A DNA stretch of 64,000 nt from JARBAU01 sp040414675 (GTDB taxonomy: Archaea; Thermoproteota; Nitrososphaeria; Nitrososphaerales; Nitrososphaeraceae). A program made the position numbers and the translations under genes. The DNA lies in contig JBEDUN010000021.1 in assembly GCA_040414675.1 (NCBI GenBank), positions 1 through 64,000 of the forward strand, read 5' to 3'. The notes beneath the pieces are model-generated. The model did not search any database and was not told where the DNA came from. It saw nothing but the letters and a program-made list of their open reading frames with translations. Below, one piece after another: positions 17,814 through 26,608 of the stretch; the first letter of the stretch is position 1, and each line of letters begins with the position of its first letter.

Positions 17814-18575
17814 CTATAGTGGTACGACACTTGATAATAGTATTAAAGACGATAGTCTAGTGAGCTCGTTTGAAGCTCCAATAACGTCTCCAGATATTCC
17901 TCCGAAGCTCTTATTTGATTGATATCTTATAATTGCAGAAATAGCTATACATAATCCTAGAGCTGCTAAGCCCCAGTATCCTCCAAATAAAAATACCAAT
18001 GCAATAGTCATAGATGTGGCGAGTAGAAATTTTCTTTTGTTTTTCATTGCGGTAGTGAAAGGGGTACTGAAACCTTCCCATGCGGATCTTCCACAGTAAG
18101 CCTGCAAGACCATCACATACTTAGCAATCACCTCTGCAACGACTATGCTAGTGAACAGTCGTATAGATTGATAAAGACTAGAAAGTGCAATTACCATTCC
18201 CAGAATATACAAAATTAGTGCAAGCGCACCCGCAGAACCAATTGCAGGATCGCGCATTGCCTTTTTCTTGACTTCAGTTCGACCTTTAGTTGCTAATCCA
18301 TCAGCAAAATCTGCTAGGGCATCACTATGGCTAGCTCCAGTTATAATAATTATACACGTGCTTATTATGAGACCCACCAGCTGCGCCTGAAGATGAAAAG
18401 AAATTCCGTATGCCAATAACCCTATTGTTATCCCAATACCTGCACCTACTAGTGGAAAAAGATACATATTATTTGCAGTATAGTCCAAGTCTAACATTCT
18501 TGTAGGGATAGACTTGTGATAAGACGGGAGTATAGTTAGAAATGAGACTACAGCGCGTAATGGTTCAAGAACCAA
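17814..18575 (-). CDS. cobS: Adenosylcobinamide-GDP ribazoletransferase (cobalamin synthase)
   Basis: Integral membrane enzyme joining adenosylcobinamide-GDP with alpha-ribazole(-5'-P) at the end of B12 synthesis. The hallmark acidic motif is SHSDALADFADGLATKG (residues about 82-98), with KKAMRDPAIGSAGALAL after it, and around six hydrophobic segments. At 253 aa it is full length. It starts with TTG and overlaps the end of cbiB by 11 bp; cobY follows after 12 bp. Confidence 0.92.
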   Translation of the reverse strand: MVLEPLRAVVSFLTILPSYHKSIPTRMLDLDYTANNMYLFPLVGAGIGITIGLLAYGISFHLQAQLVGLIISTCIIIITGASHSDALADFADGLATKGRTEVKKKAMRDPAIGSAGALALILYILGMVIALSSLYQSIRLFTSIVVAEVIAKYVMVLQAYCGRSAWEGFSTPFTTAMKNKRKFLLATSMTIALVFLFGGYWGLAALGLCIAISAIIRYQSNKSFGGISGDVIGASNELTRLSSLILLSSVVPL

Positions 18576-19566
18576 ATAACATACCCCACCAGCCCACTGC
18601 AGAAAGTATGCTTATCAGCGGAATGAAAATAAGAAAGCAAGATAGGATCGCAGTTAGTTTCATTATGACAATTGCACGTTTACACTTCTCGATCGAAAGA
18701 GAATCATATGATTCACCCACTGAATAGTGGTCTACCTTTTCAAGTTTTACACGTAATGAGCCAGCCATTGAAGAAATTGGATAGCCTGCATTTAGGCTCG
18801 ATGTTTTATTATGATCCCTCTTCATGGTGCGTATTGAATTCCTCCAATCTGTTGAAATTATTAATGAAGAGATCACTATTAAAACTCCCGCTATTCTAGA
18901 AGGGACATAGTTAGCAATCGTGTCCAGTTTAGCAGACATCCACCCGATATTTTCATTATATTTATCTTTGTAGCCAATCATGGAGTCTAGTGTATTAACA
19001 ATTCTAAAAAGAAAAGACCCGATTGGACCAAATAAAGAATAAAAGAATATCGGCGAAACCACTCCATCGACAGTACTTTCGCTTATACACTCAATTGTTC
19101 CTGAGAGTATTAGTTGCTCATCCAAATTTTTGGTTTCTCGGCGTACAATCATGGAAAGACAGAATCTTGCATTATCCAGGTCTTTCTGTTCTAACGCATT
19201 CATTATTCTAACACTATGCACTTCCATTCCCTTAATTGCAATGGTAATCTTTAAGATTATTGCATAGACAATAATCATAAGAACAGGACCCATTAAATTT
19301 GAACCAATAAACAGACATAGTTGTAAACTAACACCGAATACTCCTAGCAGACAGAACACGAAAATAGTTCCCTTTATCTTTTCAATTAAAGCATAGCGTG
19401 ATTCTTCAGGAAGATCATCACTTGGTTTACTTTTGAGGTGTGGAACAAAGTAATTTATTAAATTTCCTAGCCATCTAACAGGATGGTATTTGTTCTTTGG
19501 ATCCCCTCCGGTCATATCTATGACTATAGCTACTAATAATGCTACAATGAGTTGTTCACCTATCAT
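18565..19566 (-). CDS. cbiB: Adenosylcobinamide-phosphate synthase (CbiB/CobD)
   Basis: Membrane enzyme attaching (R)-1-amino-2-propanol phosphate to adenosylcobyric acid. The N-terminal DMTGGDPKNKYHPVRWLGNLI is the family signature (GDP...HPVxxxG), and DGVVSPIFFYSLFGPIG is the second conserved block; NTLDSMIGYKDKY is the third. Four to five transmembrane helices are visible. At 333 aa it is normal. Its ATG overlaps the stop of cobQ (ATGA), so the two are translationally coupled. Confidence 0.93.
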   Translation of the reverse strand: MIGEQLIVALLVAIVIDMTGGDPKNKYHPVRWLGNLINYFVPHLKSKPSDDLPEESRYALIEKIKGTIFVFCLLGVFGVSLQLCLFIGSNLMGPVLMIIVYAIILKITIAIKGMEVHSVRIMNALEQKDLDNARFCLSMIVRRETKNLDEQLILSGTIECISESTVDGVVSPIFFYSLFGPIGSFLFRIVNTLDSMIGYKDKYNENIGWMSAKLDTIANYVPSRIAGVLIVISSLIISTDWRNSIRTMKRDHNKTSSLNAGYPISSMAGSLRVKLEKVDHYSVGESYDSLSIEKCKRAIVIMKLTAILSCFLIFIPLISILSAVGWWGMLFGS

Positions 19567-20423
19567 GGCAAATTAAGATTTACAATTCCTCTTATCATTG
19601 TGGGAATGTCGATAGACCGTCGAACAACATCCGCTATAGAGTCAATGGTATTATCCAATGATTGTATTGAAATGGTATCTATATTACACCTGCTACCATC
19701 CAAAGAATCTTCATCGGGGATCTCCAAATCCACCTTAGGAATAACGCCCAATATTTTCGTATGAACCTTTTTTCCAATTGTTTCAAGAGCTGGAAGCAAA
19801 AGTGTAGTGTCTCCCCTGAACTTGTTTATGATAAATCCCTTAACGAGGTTTCTATGACGAGGAGGTAAGAGGTTCATTGTTCCTACGATACTCGAGAAGC
19901 AACCCCCTCTTTCTATATCTGCAACAATAATCACTGGAGCTGACACCCTTTCCGCAAGCAACATGTTTGCTATATCGTATTTTGAAATATTGATTTCAGC
20001 AGGGGATCCCGCACCTTCTATAACCACAACATCATTTTCATTCATTAAACTTTCCAGGGAATCTAGAACTAGCGGGAACCCGCATGGTAATACAAAATTT
20101 TCATAATATTCTCTCGAGGTTAAAGTCGAGTTGAACCGACCAGACAAAATAAGTTCGCTCTTGTAATCTCCGACCGGTTTTAGTAAAATGGGATTAATTC
20201 TCGTATCAGGGAGTTTTCTTGATGCAACAGCTTGCACTGCTTGTGCCTGTGCTATGACATCAACAGTTCCGGAAAGAGTGTGAAGTTTGGATGACATGTT
20301 CTGTGCTTTGAATGGAGCTACAACAAATCCTTCATCCGATAAAATTCTGCAGATGGCTGTAGTTATGATACTTTTTCCTGCGCCGGAGGTTGTTCCTTGG
20401 ATCATTAACAATTTTGCCTTCAT
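19563..20423 (-). CDS. cobQ: Cobyric acid synthase ATPase domain only (CobQ/CbiP without glutaminase)
   Basis: N-terminal domain of cobyric acid synthase, which amidates four side chains of adenosylcobyrinic acid a,c-diamide. The P-loop is GTTSGAGKS (10-18), followed by the family blocks APFKAQNMSS, RINPILLKPVGDYKSELI, VVIEGAGSPAEIN, ADIERGGCFSS, NKFRGDTTLLLPALE and LGVIPKVD. It ends at residue 286, where bacterial and methanogen enzymes of about 480-510 aa continue into a class I glutamine amidotransferase domain. The stop overlaps the cbiB start, so no glutaminase reading frame can follow here. Nitrogen may come from free ammonia or from a separate subunit. Confidence 0.88.
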   Translation of the reverse strand: MKAKLLMIQGTTSGAGKSIITTAICRILSDEGFVVAPFKAQNMSSKLHTLSGTVDVIAQAQAVQAVASRKLPDTRINPILLKPVGDYKSELILSGRFNSTLTSREYYENFVLPCGFPLVLDSLESLMNENDVVVIEGAGSPAEINISKYDIANMLLAERVSAPVIIVADIERGGCFSSIVGTMNLLPPRHRNLVKGFIINKFRGDTTLLLPALETIGKKVHTKILGVIPKVDLEIPDEDSLDGSRCNIDTISIQSLDNTIDSIADVVRRSIDIPTMIRGIVNLNLP

Positions 20424-21487
20424 GTGTCTATCGATTCCAAAGCTTGAAGAAGTCGTGCATTTTCATCATGCTTCTTAACAGAAACTCGAATGTATTGTCC
20501 AGATTCCAATCCATTAAAAGAAGCACAATCCCTTACAAGTATTCCATTACGCTTTAACAGAAGATCACGTAACTTGGTTGATTTTATTGTTTTGAGTCGT
20601 ATTAAAAAAAAGTTCACATTAGAGCCAATTGGAACAAAAGTTTTAGCTTTTCGTCTAATATAGCTCTGCATATATTCTCTCTCCCGTTTTATTAGAGCTT
20701 TGGCCATGGCCAAATGATGACGATCTTTAAGAGCGCAAGCAGCTGCCTTCTGTGCAATTCCATTTACATTCCAAGTTATTTGATAAGATGACAATTTCCT
20801 CCCAAGCTTCGGGTTACAAATGCAATAGCCTATTCTAAGACCAGCAAGTCCAAAAGATTTTGTCAATGATCTTATGATCACAACGTTATCAAATTCCTCA
20901 ATCCTATCTAGCATCGAGTCCGATTTGCCCCTATTGGTCACCAATTCTATGAATGATTCATCCAATAGGACGATAGTAGGCTTTGATACTGATTCCAATA
21001 TTTTTCTAATATTATTAGACGATAATATCCCCGTGGGATTATTCGGATTGCACAAGTATATAACATCGGCGTTCTTTGCCTTCCCTAAAATAGATTCAGT
21101 ATCCATAGTCAAATTCTTCATGTGCACAAATGTGATTTTCGCATTCATTAATCGGGACGCATACTCATATTCACAAAATGTGGGAATTGGAATAACCACC
21201 CTTTTACGTACGAACGCACGAGCAAAATTGTGAATTATCTCTGTCGCGCCATTTCCGACGTTTATCCAATCAGAGTCCCGATCCAGATTCAAATACTCTA
21301 GTATTCCTTTTTTTAGTTCGCTGCATTTTGGATCAGGATAGATAGAAGACAGCGAATCGATATTTTCGTGTATCGTATTTAGGACGAACTTCGAAATGCC
21401 TAATGGGTTTACGCTGGAGCTGAAATCTAATTTAACTAGGTCAGGATCTACAGAATAAATCCCACCATGAACACATCTATTTGACAT
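20420..21487 (-). CDS. cobD: PLP-dependent threonine-phosphate decarboxylase / histidinol-phosphate aminotransferase-like (CobD)
   Basis: Fold type I PLP enzyme. HGG at the N-terminus, DFSSSVNPLG (21-30), NGATEIIHNF, CNPNNPTG (146-153), DES and the PLP Lys210 in SLTKSFGLAGLRIGY are all visible. Similar proteins are HisC and CobD; the B12 operon context favours CobD, which makes aminopropanol phosphate for CbiB. At 355 aa it is normal for CobD. It is the first gene of the operon; the stop overlaps the cobQ start by 4 bp. No riboswitch-like structure is evident upstream. Confidence 0.85.
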   Translation of the reverse strand: MSNRCVHGGIYSVDPDLVKLDFSSSVNPLGISKFVLNTIHENIDSLSSIYPDPKCSELKKGILEYLNLDRDSDWINVGNGATEIIHNFARAFVRKRVVIPIPTFCEYEYASRLMNAKITFVHMKNLTMDTESILGKAKNADVIYLCNPNNPTGILSSNNIRKILESVSKPTIVLLDESFIELVTNRGKSDSMLDRIEEFDNVVIIRSLTKSFGLAGLRIGYCICNPKLGRKLSSYQITWNVNGIAQKAAACALKDRHHLAMAKALIKREREYMQSYIRRKAKTFVPIGSNVNFFLIRLKTIKSTKLRDLLLKRNGILVRDCASFNGLESGQYIRVSVKKHDENARLLQALESIDT

Positions 21488-21608
21488 TTTCGGTATACAA
21501 TACCAGATACCTTATGTTTGTCATTAATTTTACTTGGACAAGAGCAAGTAGCAGGCATTTCCATCTTAAACATTACTGAAATGCATCAAAAACAGAATTT
21601 GAAAACGA

Positions 21609-21617
21609 TTAATAAAT
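21609..21617 (+). promoter_or_regulatory. TATA-like element of asd
   Basis: TTAATAAAT centred about 26 bases before the ATG at 21640, the spacing expected if transcription starts at the start codon (leaderless mRNA). Confidence 0.4.
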
Positions 21618-21639
21618 GTGAATAGGTTAAGACCACGTT

Positions 21640-22716
21640 ATGCAAAAAATAGCTGTATTAGGAGCTACTGGTGCGGTAGGGCAAGAATTTGTGATGTCTC
21701 TTAATAAGCATCCATGGTTTGAGTTAACAGAGATTGCATCATCTGCTAGATCTGCTGGTAAGAAATACGTAGATGCACTACGCGATCCTGTTTCCGGGAT
21801 ATTAAGATGGCATAATCCGGAATCAGTACCAGAATACATTCAAGACATGGTGATTAGTAAAATAGAGGATGTAAATCCAGATAAATTCGATCTTATATTT
21901 ACAGCACTCAATTCTGATGATGCTCAGACGATAGAACCTGGTTTTGCAAGGTCAGTTCCCGTGATTAGTACTGCTGCCGCATTCAGATATGAAAATGATG
22001 TCCCAATTTTGATTCCGGGTATTAATGATGAACATACAGAATTACTGGATATTCAGAAAAAGAATAAGAATTGGGCTGGATTTATAGCGCCACTGCCAAA
22101 TTGTACTACAACTGGCCTTGCCATTACTTTAAAGCCTATCATTGATAAATATGGGGTAAAAAGTGTATTTATGACGTCATTGCAGGCTTTGTCAGGTGCT
22201 GGTCGATCACCTGGCGTCATTGCTCTAGATATCATGGATAATGTTATACCATATATTCCAAAAGAAGAAGAAAAAGTGCAGATTGAGACGAAAAAAATTC
22301 TCGGGAAATTGAACCAAAGATCAATTCTACCAAACAACATAAAGGTCAGTTGTACATGCATGAGAGTTCCCGTATCAGATGGTCACACGGAGTCTGTATT
22401 CGTAGAGACAAAAGACCCTGTTGATCCAGATCTAATAAAAAGGGAAATGTTAAATTTTTCTAAAAATGTGTCAATCAGAGAATTGCCTACTGCCCCAGAA
22501 GACTATATTCTAGTACATGATGACCCCACTAGGCCGCAGCCTAGAGTTGATAGAGAGATTAATGATGGGATGTCTACCGTAGTAGGAAGACTAAGGAAAG
22601 ATACCGTTTTTGAAAATGGAATCAAGTATGTTCTTCTTTCACATAATGAAAAAATGGGCTCGGCAAAAGGAGCTGTCCTACTTGCAGAACTACTAAAAAG
22701 CAAGAACATGATTTAG
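21640..22716 (+). CDS. asd: Aspartate-semialdehyde dehydrogenase family (possibly malonyl-/succinyl-CoA reductase)
   Basis: NADP-dependent dehydrogenase with Rossmann motif VLGATGAVGQEF (6-17), catalytic Cys155 in LPNCTTTGLA and catalytic His249 in VSDGHTESVFVE. Aspartate-semialdehyde dehydrogenase makes the precursor of threonine, methionine and lysine. In Sulfolobales a paralogue became malonyl-CoA reductase of the 3HP/4HB cycle, and thaumarchaeal ASD homologues have been proposed for that step too. I cannot tell from the sequence whether one or both activities are present. At 358 aa it is normal. Start ATG with a TATA-like box at leaderless spacing. Confidence 0.88.
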   Translation: MQKIAVLGATGAVGQEFVMSLNKHPWFELTEIASSARSAGKKYVDALRDPVSGILRWHNPESVPEYIQDMVISKIEDVNPDKFDLIFTALNSDDAQTIEPGFARSVPVISTAAAFRYENDVPILIPGINDEHTELLDIQKKNKNWAGFIAPLPNCTTTGLAITLKPIIDKYGVKSVFMTSLQALSGAGRSPGVIALDIMDNVIPYIPKEEEKVQIETKKILGKLNQRSILPNNIKVSCTCMRVPVSDGHTESVFVETKDPVDPDLIKREMLNFSKNVSIRELPTAPEDYILVHDDPTRPQPRVDREINDGMSTVVGRLRKDTVFENGIKYVLLSHNEKMGSAKGAVLLAELLKSKNMI

Positions 22717-22798
22717 CTCTTTTATTATAAAAAATTGGATTAAATTTGAAATTAATAGGTTTATTAATCACTCAATTAGAGTTATAATGGTATAATAA

Positions 22799-23263
22799 AT
22801 GGGAAGGATAGACGATTTAGATCTGAAAATTTTAAGCGAGCTTGCTAGGGATGCTAGTATATCAGTACCAAAGCTTTCTAAAAGAATTAATGTAAATGCT
22901 TCAGTCGTATATAGCAGAATTAAAAGACTAGCAAGAAGAGGACTTATCAAAAAATTTACTATTATGATAAATGATGAGGCTTTAGGTTTCAATGTAAAGG
23001 CCCTTACAGGTGTCAACATGGATTCAAAAATGAGAGATAACGTTCTAAATGAGCTATTTAAGATATCTGAGGTAAGGGAAGTAGCAGAAGTTACGGGTAG
23101 ATTCGACATTCTTGTAACCATGAATGCTAGGTCTCTAGATGAGATGCATCAATTGATCTCAGAAAGGGTAGGTCGAATAGAAGGAGTCCAGAAAACAGAA
23201 ACCTTTATAGAAATGAGAAAAACTGTTCGCGAAATTCTTTATGCTGCACCGATATCTAAATAG
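22799..23263 (+). CDS. Lrp/AsnC family transcriptional regulator
   Basis: A 154-aa regulator. Residues 5-50 form the AsnC helix-turn-helix (DDLDLKILSELARDAS, then KLSKRINVNASVVYSRIKRLARRGLIK), and residues 60-145 the RAM ligand-binding domain (TGVNMDSK, VREVAEVTGRFDILV, IEGVQKTETFIEM). Such proteins sense amino acids. It follows asd by 82 bp with its own upstream TATA-like TTTATTAAT, so it may regulate amino-acid genes next to it; this is inference. Confidence 0.93.
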   Translation: MGRIDDLDLKILSELARDASISVPKLSKRINVNASVVYSRIKRLARRGLIKKFTIMINDEALGFNVKALTGVNMDSKMRDNVLNELFKISEVREVAEVTGRFDILVTMNARSLDEMHQLISERVGRIEGVQKTETFIEMRKTVREILYAAPISK

Positions 23264-23311
23264 ATTGTAGTTTATTTTGAGAAGGTATATGTAATTTATT
23301 GGGACAATGCC

Positions 23312-23318
23312 TTTTATA
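23312..23318 (+). promoter_or_regulatory. TATA box of heme O synthase
   Basis: TTTTATAA lies about 25 bases before the ATG at 23340, again the spacing of a leaderless transcript. Confidence 0.5.
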
Positions 23319-23339
23319 ACAGACTAAAGAAGATCCTAC

Positions 23340-24236
23340 ATGGGTACTTTAATCCCTCAGCTAGCTGTGCGGAATTTGTTAAAAAATTATTATGAGCTAA
23401 CTAAACCCAAAATTTGGTATCTTTTAGTTTTCACCGCATTTGGTTCAGCCCTTACTGCTTCATTCTTATTTAATATTCCAATCCAAGCTTCAACCTGGCT
23501 GCTACTCATTGTAGGCGTAGCCGCAGGTTCGGCTGCAGCTGATACCTTAACCGGCTATAACGATCGAGATATAGATGCAATCATGGAAAGGACAAAACAG
23601 AGGCCAATTCCGTCAGGTAGAATATCGCCAAGAAATGCGCTTGCCTTTGGATTGATCCTGACCGCAATATCATTGATCTGTTCATGGTTAATCAATGTCT
23701 GGGTTTTTGCTTTGATGATATTTGGACTATTTGACAATATCATCGTATATAGCAAATGGCTGAAACGTACTAGTCAAACTAATATTATATTGGGAGGATT
23801 TTCTGGCGGTGCACCGGCAATGATTGGGTACGTTGCCGTAACTACTCAAAATATTGAAATTGGTCTGGTCATGGCAGGTCTAGTCTTTTTGTGGATCCCT
23901 ACACACATATGGAGTCTGGCCTTACATGTCAAGAAAGATTACTTAAAAGCAAAAGTACCTATGCTACCGGTAGTCGCTACCGAAAGGAGTTCAGTCAGAA
24001 TAATTGCAGGAACAACCCTTCTTATGGTTTTGTTCAGCATTTTTCCATTTTTCTTTAATCAATTTGGCCAAATATATTTAATCACTGCCTCCGTATTTGG
24101 GGCAATCATGATTTTCCTCTCAGTACGTCTATTAGCAAGACCTAGCGAAGAAGCTTCATGGCTTGTATTCAAATTTTCGAGCCCATATTTGATGGCACTA
24201 TTCATCGCATTTATCGTTGACGCATATTTTCATTAA
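23340..24236 (+). CDS. ctaB: Heme O synthase (protoheme IX farnesyltransferase)
   Basis: Integral membrane UbiA-family prenyltransferase adding a farnesyl-type chain to heme B, needed for heme-copper terminal oxidases. Motifs: LTKPKIWYLLVFTAF near the start, NDRDIDAIMERTKQRPIPSGRISPRNAL (the first acidic motif with the Heme-O specific RTxxRP-like stretch) and WIPTHIWSLALHVKKDYLKAKVPMLPVV (the second). Around eight to nine transmembrane helices. At 298 aa it is full length. It supports an aerobic respiratory chain. Confidence 0.95.
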   Translation: MGTLIPQLAVRNLLKNYYELTKPKIWYLLVFTAFGSALTASFLFNIPIQASTWLLLIVGVAAGSAAADTLTGYNDRDIDAIMERTKQRPIPSGRISPRNALAFGLILTAISLICSWLINVWVFALMIFGLFDNIIVYSKWLKRTSQTNIILGGFSGGAPAMIGYVAVTTQNIEIGLVMAGLVFLWIPTHIWSLALHVKKDYLKAKVPMLPVVATERSSVRIIAGTTLLMVLFSIFPFFFNQFGQIYLITASVFGAIMIFLSVRLLARPSEEASWLVFKFSSPYLMALFIAFIVDAYFH

Positions 24237-24283
24237 TCAGGTGAACTAATGTATCATTGTTAATACTACCTTAGCGTGTACGA

Positions 24284-24994
24284 TTAATTGATATCAAGTG
24301 CTTTTTCACATTCGTAAAGTATCCTAGCTATAACCACATGAGATTCTAAACTATAATTTCCAATTGAATAAATACGATCACACAATCTTGTTGTATTTTC
24401 GGCGAAATGACCTCTTGGAAAACCACCCACTACAAATGCACATTGATAAGAATCCTTGTTTATGTGCGTAGAGACAATCTCTTTAGGAGAACTCGGTATG
24501 CCAACTCTAGTTAGTCCGATTACCTTCGATGGTTTTATTATATCATTTATTAGTGAATCGAGGGAAACGTTTCTTTGTAGCTTCAGAAGAGTAATTTCAC
24601 TCTTTTCTTCCTTTATATGATTGTTTTTAAATAAATCAATAATTAAACCTTCGAAACGTGAATAAGTTTTTGGTATACGTAAGTTTTTACCAATACAAAT
24701 TACTTGATTACATGGTGTTGAAACATAAACTTGTAACAGGTGATTTAAGAACAGCGGAGTAGACAGTGCTTCAATTAAAGCGAAATGTACTAAGTCCGGT
24801 CTGCCACGTTTCCAGGCAAATTCGAGTTTGGAGCTCTGCATGGCAGCGTGATGAAAACTTCTATCAAGTAGTGTCTCAGATGGTTTCTTTCCGAGCTTAC
24901 TAGCGTGGTTTGTAACTGATGGATGATGCAGAATATTAGTTGGAATTAGTTCGAGCGCCGCTTCAGAAATCACTAGTGATATCATTATAGCCAC
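24284..24994 (-). CDS. nep1: rRNA pseudouridine N1-methyltransferase Nep1
   Basis: SPOUT-class methyltransferase acting on a hypermodified pseudouridine of helix 35 of 16S rRNA and aiding small-subunit assembly. Blocks: ISEAALELIP (N-terminus), LLDRSFHHAAM, GRPDLVHFALIEALSTPLF, KNLRIPKTYSRFEGLIIDLF and VVGGFPRGHF near the SAM knot. The natural start is probably the ATG at 24985, nine bases into the GTG frame (24994), giving 233 aa. It converges on ctaB. Confidence 0.92.
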   Translation of the reverse strand: MAIMISLVISEAALELIPTNILHHPSVTNHASKLGKKPSETLLDRSFHHAAMQSSKLEFAWKRGRPDLVHFALIEALSTPLFLNHLLQVYVSTPCNQVICIGKNLRIPKTYSRFEGLIIDLFKNNHIKEEKSEITLLKLQRNVSLDSLINDIIKPSKVIGLTRVGIPSSPKEIVSTHINKDSYQCAFVVGGFPRGHFAENTTRLCDRIYSIGNYSLESHVVIARILYECEKALDIN

Positions 24995-25084
24995 CTACTC
25001 TAATAAACACTAAGTGCTCAAAATTCTTTCCACTGGACTAATAAGATCATATACCAAATTGCAATTGAATTTAGACAAAGACAG

Positions 25085-25477
25085 TCACTCAGCACGTTTC
25101 TTTGCGTGTACTAGCTTCTTCAACTCCTCGGTAGAAGAGATCATTTCTTGACGCGCATCGTTCTCATTTCCTATATCAATGAGTATTTCACCGGGTCCAA
25201 ATTTAGTCTTATTGATATTGATTGGTATTTCGACATGTAACAGTCCAGATAAGAATTCGAAAAGATTTGGAAAAGCAATATTATTAGTATAAAAGAAAGA
25301 AGTTGTTCCCTTGCTAACTATTCCCTCTCTCTCCAATGGAAATGTAAATGATGGTGAACAGATAGTCTCAACGATTGAAGTTGACATTTTTTCCAATTCT
25401 GATTTCATAGTAGCATTGTGTTTTAAGTCACTATATCTTTTCGAGATGGATTCAAGCTCAGCGATTTTTTCCATCAA
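25085..25477 (-). CDS. Hypothetical protein with N-terminal coiled coil, 129-130 aa
   Basis: TTG at 25477 or, better, ATG at 25474. Residues 1-40 are charged and helical (EKIAELESISKRYSDLKH), consistent with a coiled coil; the middle is a mixed beta region (FTFPLEREGIVSKGTTSFFYTNN) and the end is another charged helix. The shape (helix-beta-helix) resembles prefoldin-like proteins only loosely. It lies 90 bp upstream of nep1 on the same strand, so it may be part of the same ribosome-related transcript. Family not recognised. Confidence 0.6.
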   Translation of the reverse strand: MMEKIAELESISKRYSDLKHNATMKSELEKMSTSIVETICSPSFTFPLEREGIVSKGTTSFFYTNNIAFPNLFEFLSGLLHVEIPININKTKFGPGEILIDIGNENDARQEMISSTEELKKLVHAKKRAE

Positions 25478-25916
25478 GTGGTAACTAACTTATCCCAACT
25501 AATATATATACACCGTTAATTTTTCAATGTCTATAATATTGTGATGCCAAAATCTGGTATTTGCGTCATCAGATCTAATACTTGACAAACAAGATACTAA
25601 GTGATGATGGGATTACATTGTTATATTTTTCATCCTAATCACTTTATAGTTTTGAGAGTGGATTTTTCTAGTTCTAGAAGATACACTTGTAAGATGGCCT
25701 AACTTCAAAGTAGATATCACTGGTTTATTCAACTCACAAGTCGAATAATGTAAATTATTGGTTGCGTGATCTTAAGAGTGCGAATGTGATTTTTCAATTC
25801 AAAATAAAACGAGCACATCTTGTTGAATATGTTATGAATATTTATTATTTGATTTACATGTTTAGGGCATAGATCAAGAGAAAATCATTAAATTCACGAA
25901 GTTAGAATACATTGCA
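25478..25916. other. Intergenic DNA, no firm gene
   Basis: AT-rich spacer between the coiled-coil protein gene and the small Cys-rich frame. A few 30-codon frames but nothing convincing. A TATA-like AATATATATACACC lies just upstream of the minus-strand gene. Confidence 0.4.
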
Positions 25917-26081
25917 GTGGAGAAATCTAAATGGTGTGTCCAAAATGAACACGGAGTATGTGGTGGAGAAATCATCGACCTAGTAGACGGCTCCAAGATA
26001 ACAAAAATTTGCACATGCCAATGTCACAATAGTATGTATCAACTTCTACGAAGAATGCATGCTTCCAATGAAATCGAATAA
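25917..26081 (+). CDS. Small Cys-rich (putative zinc-binding) protein, 54 aa
   Basis: A frame open from about 25876 with a GTG start at 25917 codes VEKSKWCVQNEHGVCGGEII, then a charged loop and a KICTCQCHNSMYQLLRRMH end. Five Cys (7, 15, 32, 34, 36) and His37 form two clusters 15-20 residues apart, the arrangement of a small zinc ribbon. It lies just upstream of rnp4 on the same strand. No family is recognised; the start is uncertain because there is no ATG. The Cys spacing makes chance unlikely. Confidence 0.5.
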   Translation: MEKSKWCVQNEHGVCGGEIIDLVDGSKITKICTCQCHNSMYQLLRRMHASNEIE

Positions 26082-26232
26082 CAAGTTCTCAAGGACTGGT
26101 CTAATAGCAAATTATTTGCTTTTATAATGAATTTTGTACCGTGATACAAACTTAAGATAATCGTGTACATCTAGAAATAGGCCAGGTGGCGGCAAAGGAT
26201 TTATTCCTTTTTCTACCACTAACTTTATTCAC

Positions 26233-26577
26233 GTGAATCGAAAGATTACAAGACAAATTGGAAGAGAGAGGGTAGATATTGTGATAGCCAATGCTTTGGC
26301 CTATTCTAAATCCAATATGGAACTTGCTAATGCTCAAGCTCAGTTGGCAAAAAAAATTGCAATGCGAGTTCGATTAAGGCTCAATTATGAAATACGTCAG
26401 CTTTATTGTAAAAAATGTAAATATTTCATCATACCTGGCAGAAGCTGCAGGGTCAGAGTTGGCAGATCTAGGGTGAAAGGGATAAGAATTACGTGTCTTA
26501 GATGCGGTCATGTATATAGGAAAATCATTTTGCAACAAGCCTTCAAACAGCCGTACTTGACAAAAAAAGAGTTATAA
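26233..26577 (+). CDS. rnp4: RNase P protein subunit Rpp21 (Rnp4)
   Basis: Protein subunit of RNase P, which trims the 5' ends of tRNA. N-terminal helices (residues 1-50, basic, AQAQLAKKIAMRVRLRL) are followed by a zinc ribbon with CKKC and CLRC, the architecture of Rpp21/Rpr2. The GTG at 26233 is the start. At 114 aa it fits the family. It is followed by rps19e after 31 bp and pdcd5, a common archaeal neighbourhood. Confidence 0.92.
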   Translation: MNRKITRQIGRERVDIVIANALAYSKSNMELANAQAQLAKKIAMRVRLRLNYEIRQLYCKKCKYFIIPGRSCRVRVGRSRVKGIRITCLRCGHVYRKIILQQAFKQPYLTKKEL

Positions 26578-26608
26578 GGGAAATATAGATTGATTAATCA
26601 GTATTATT

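Noticed and set aside
25590..25640. TGATGA-containing stretch considered as a C/D box guide RNA
   Set aside because: Only one C-like box is seen; no CUGA box at proper spacing.
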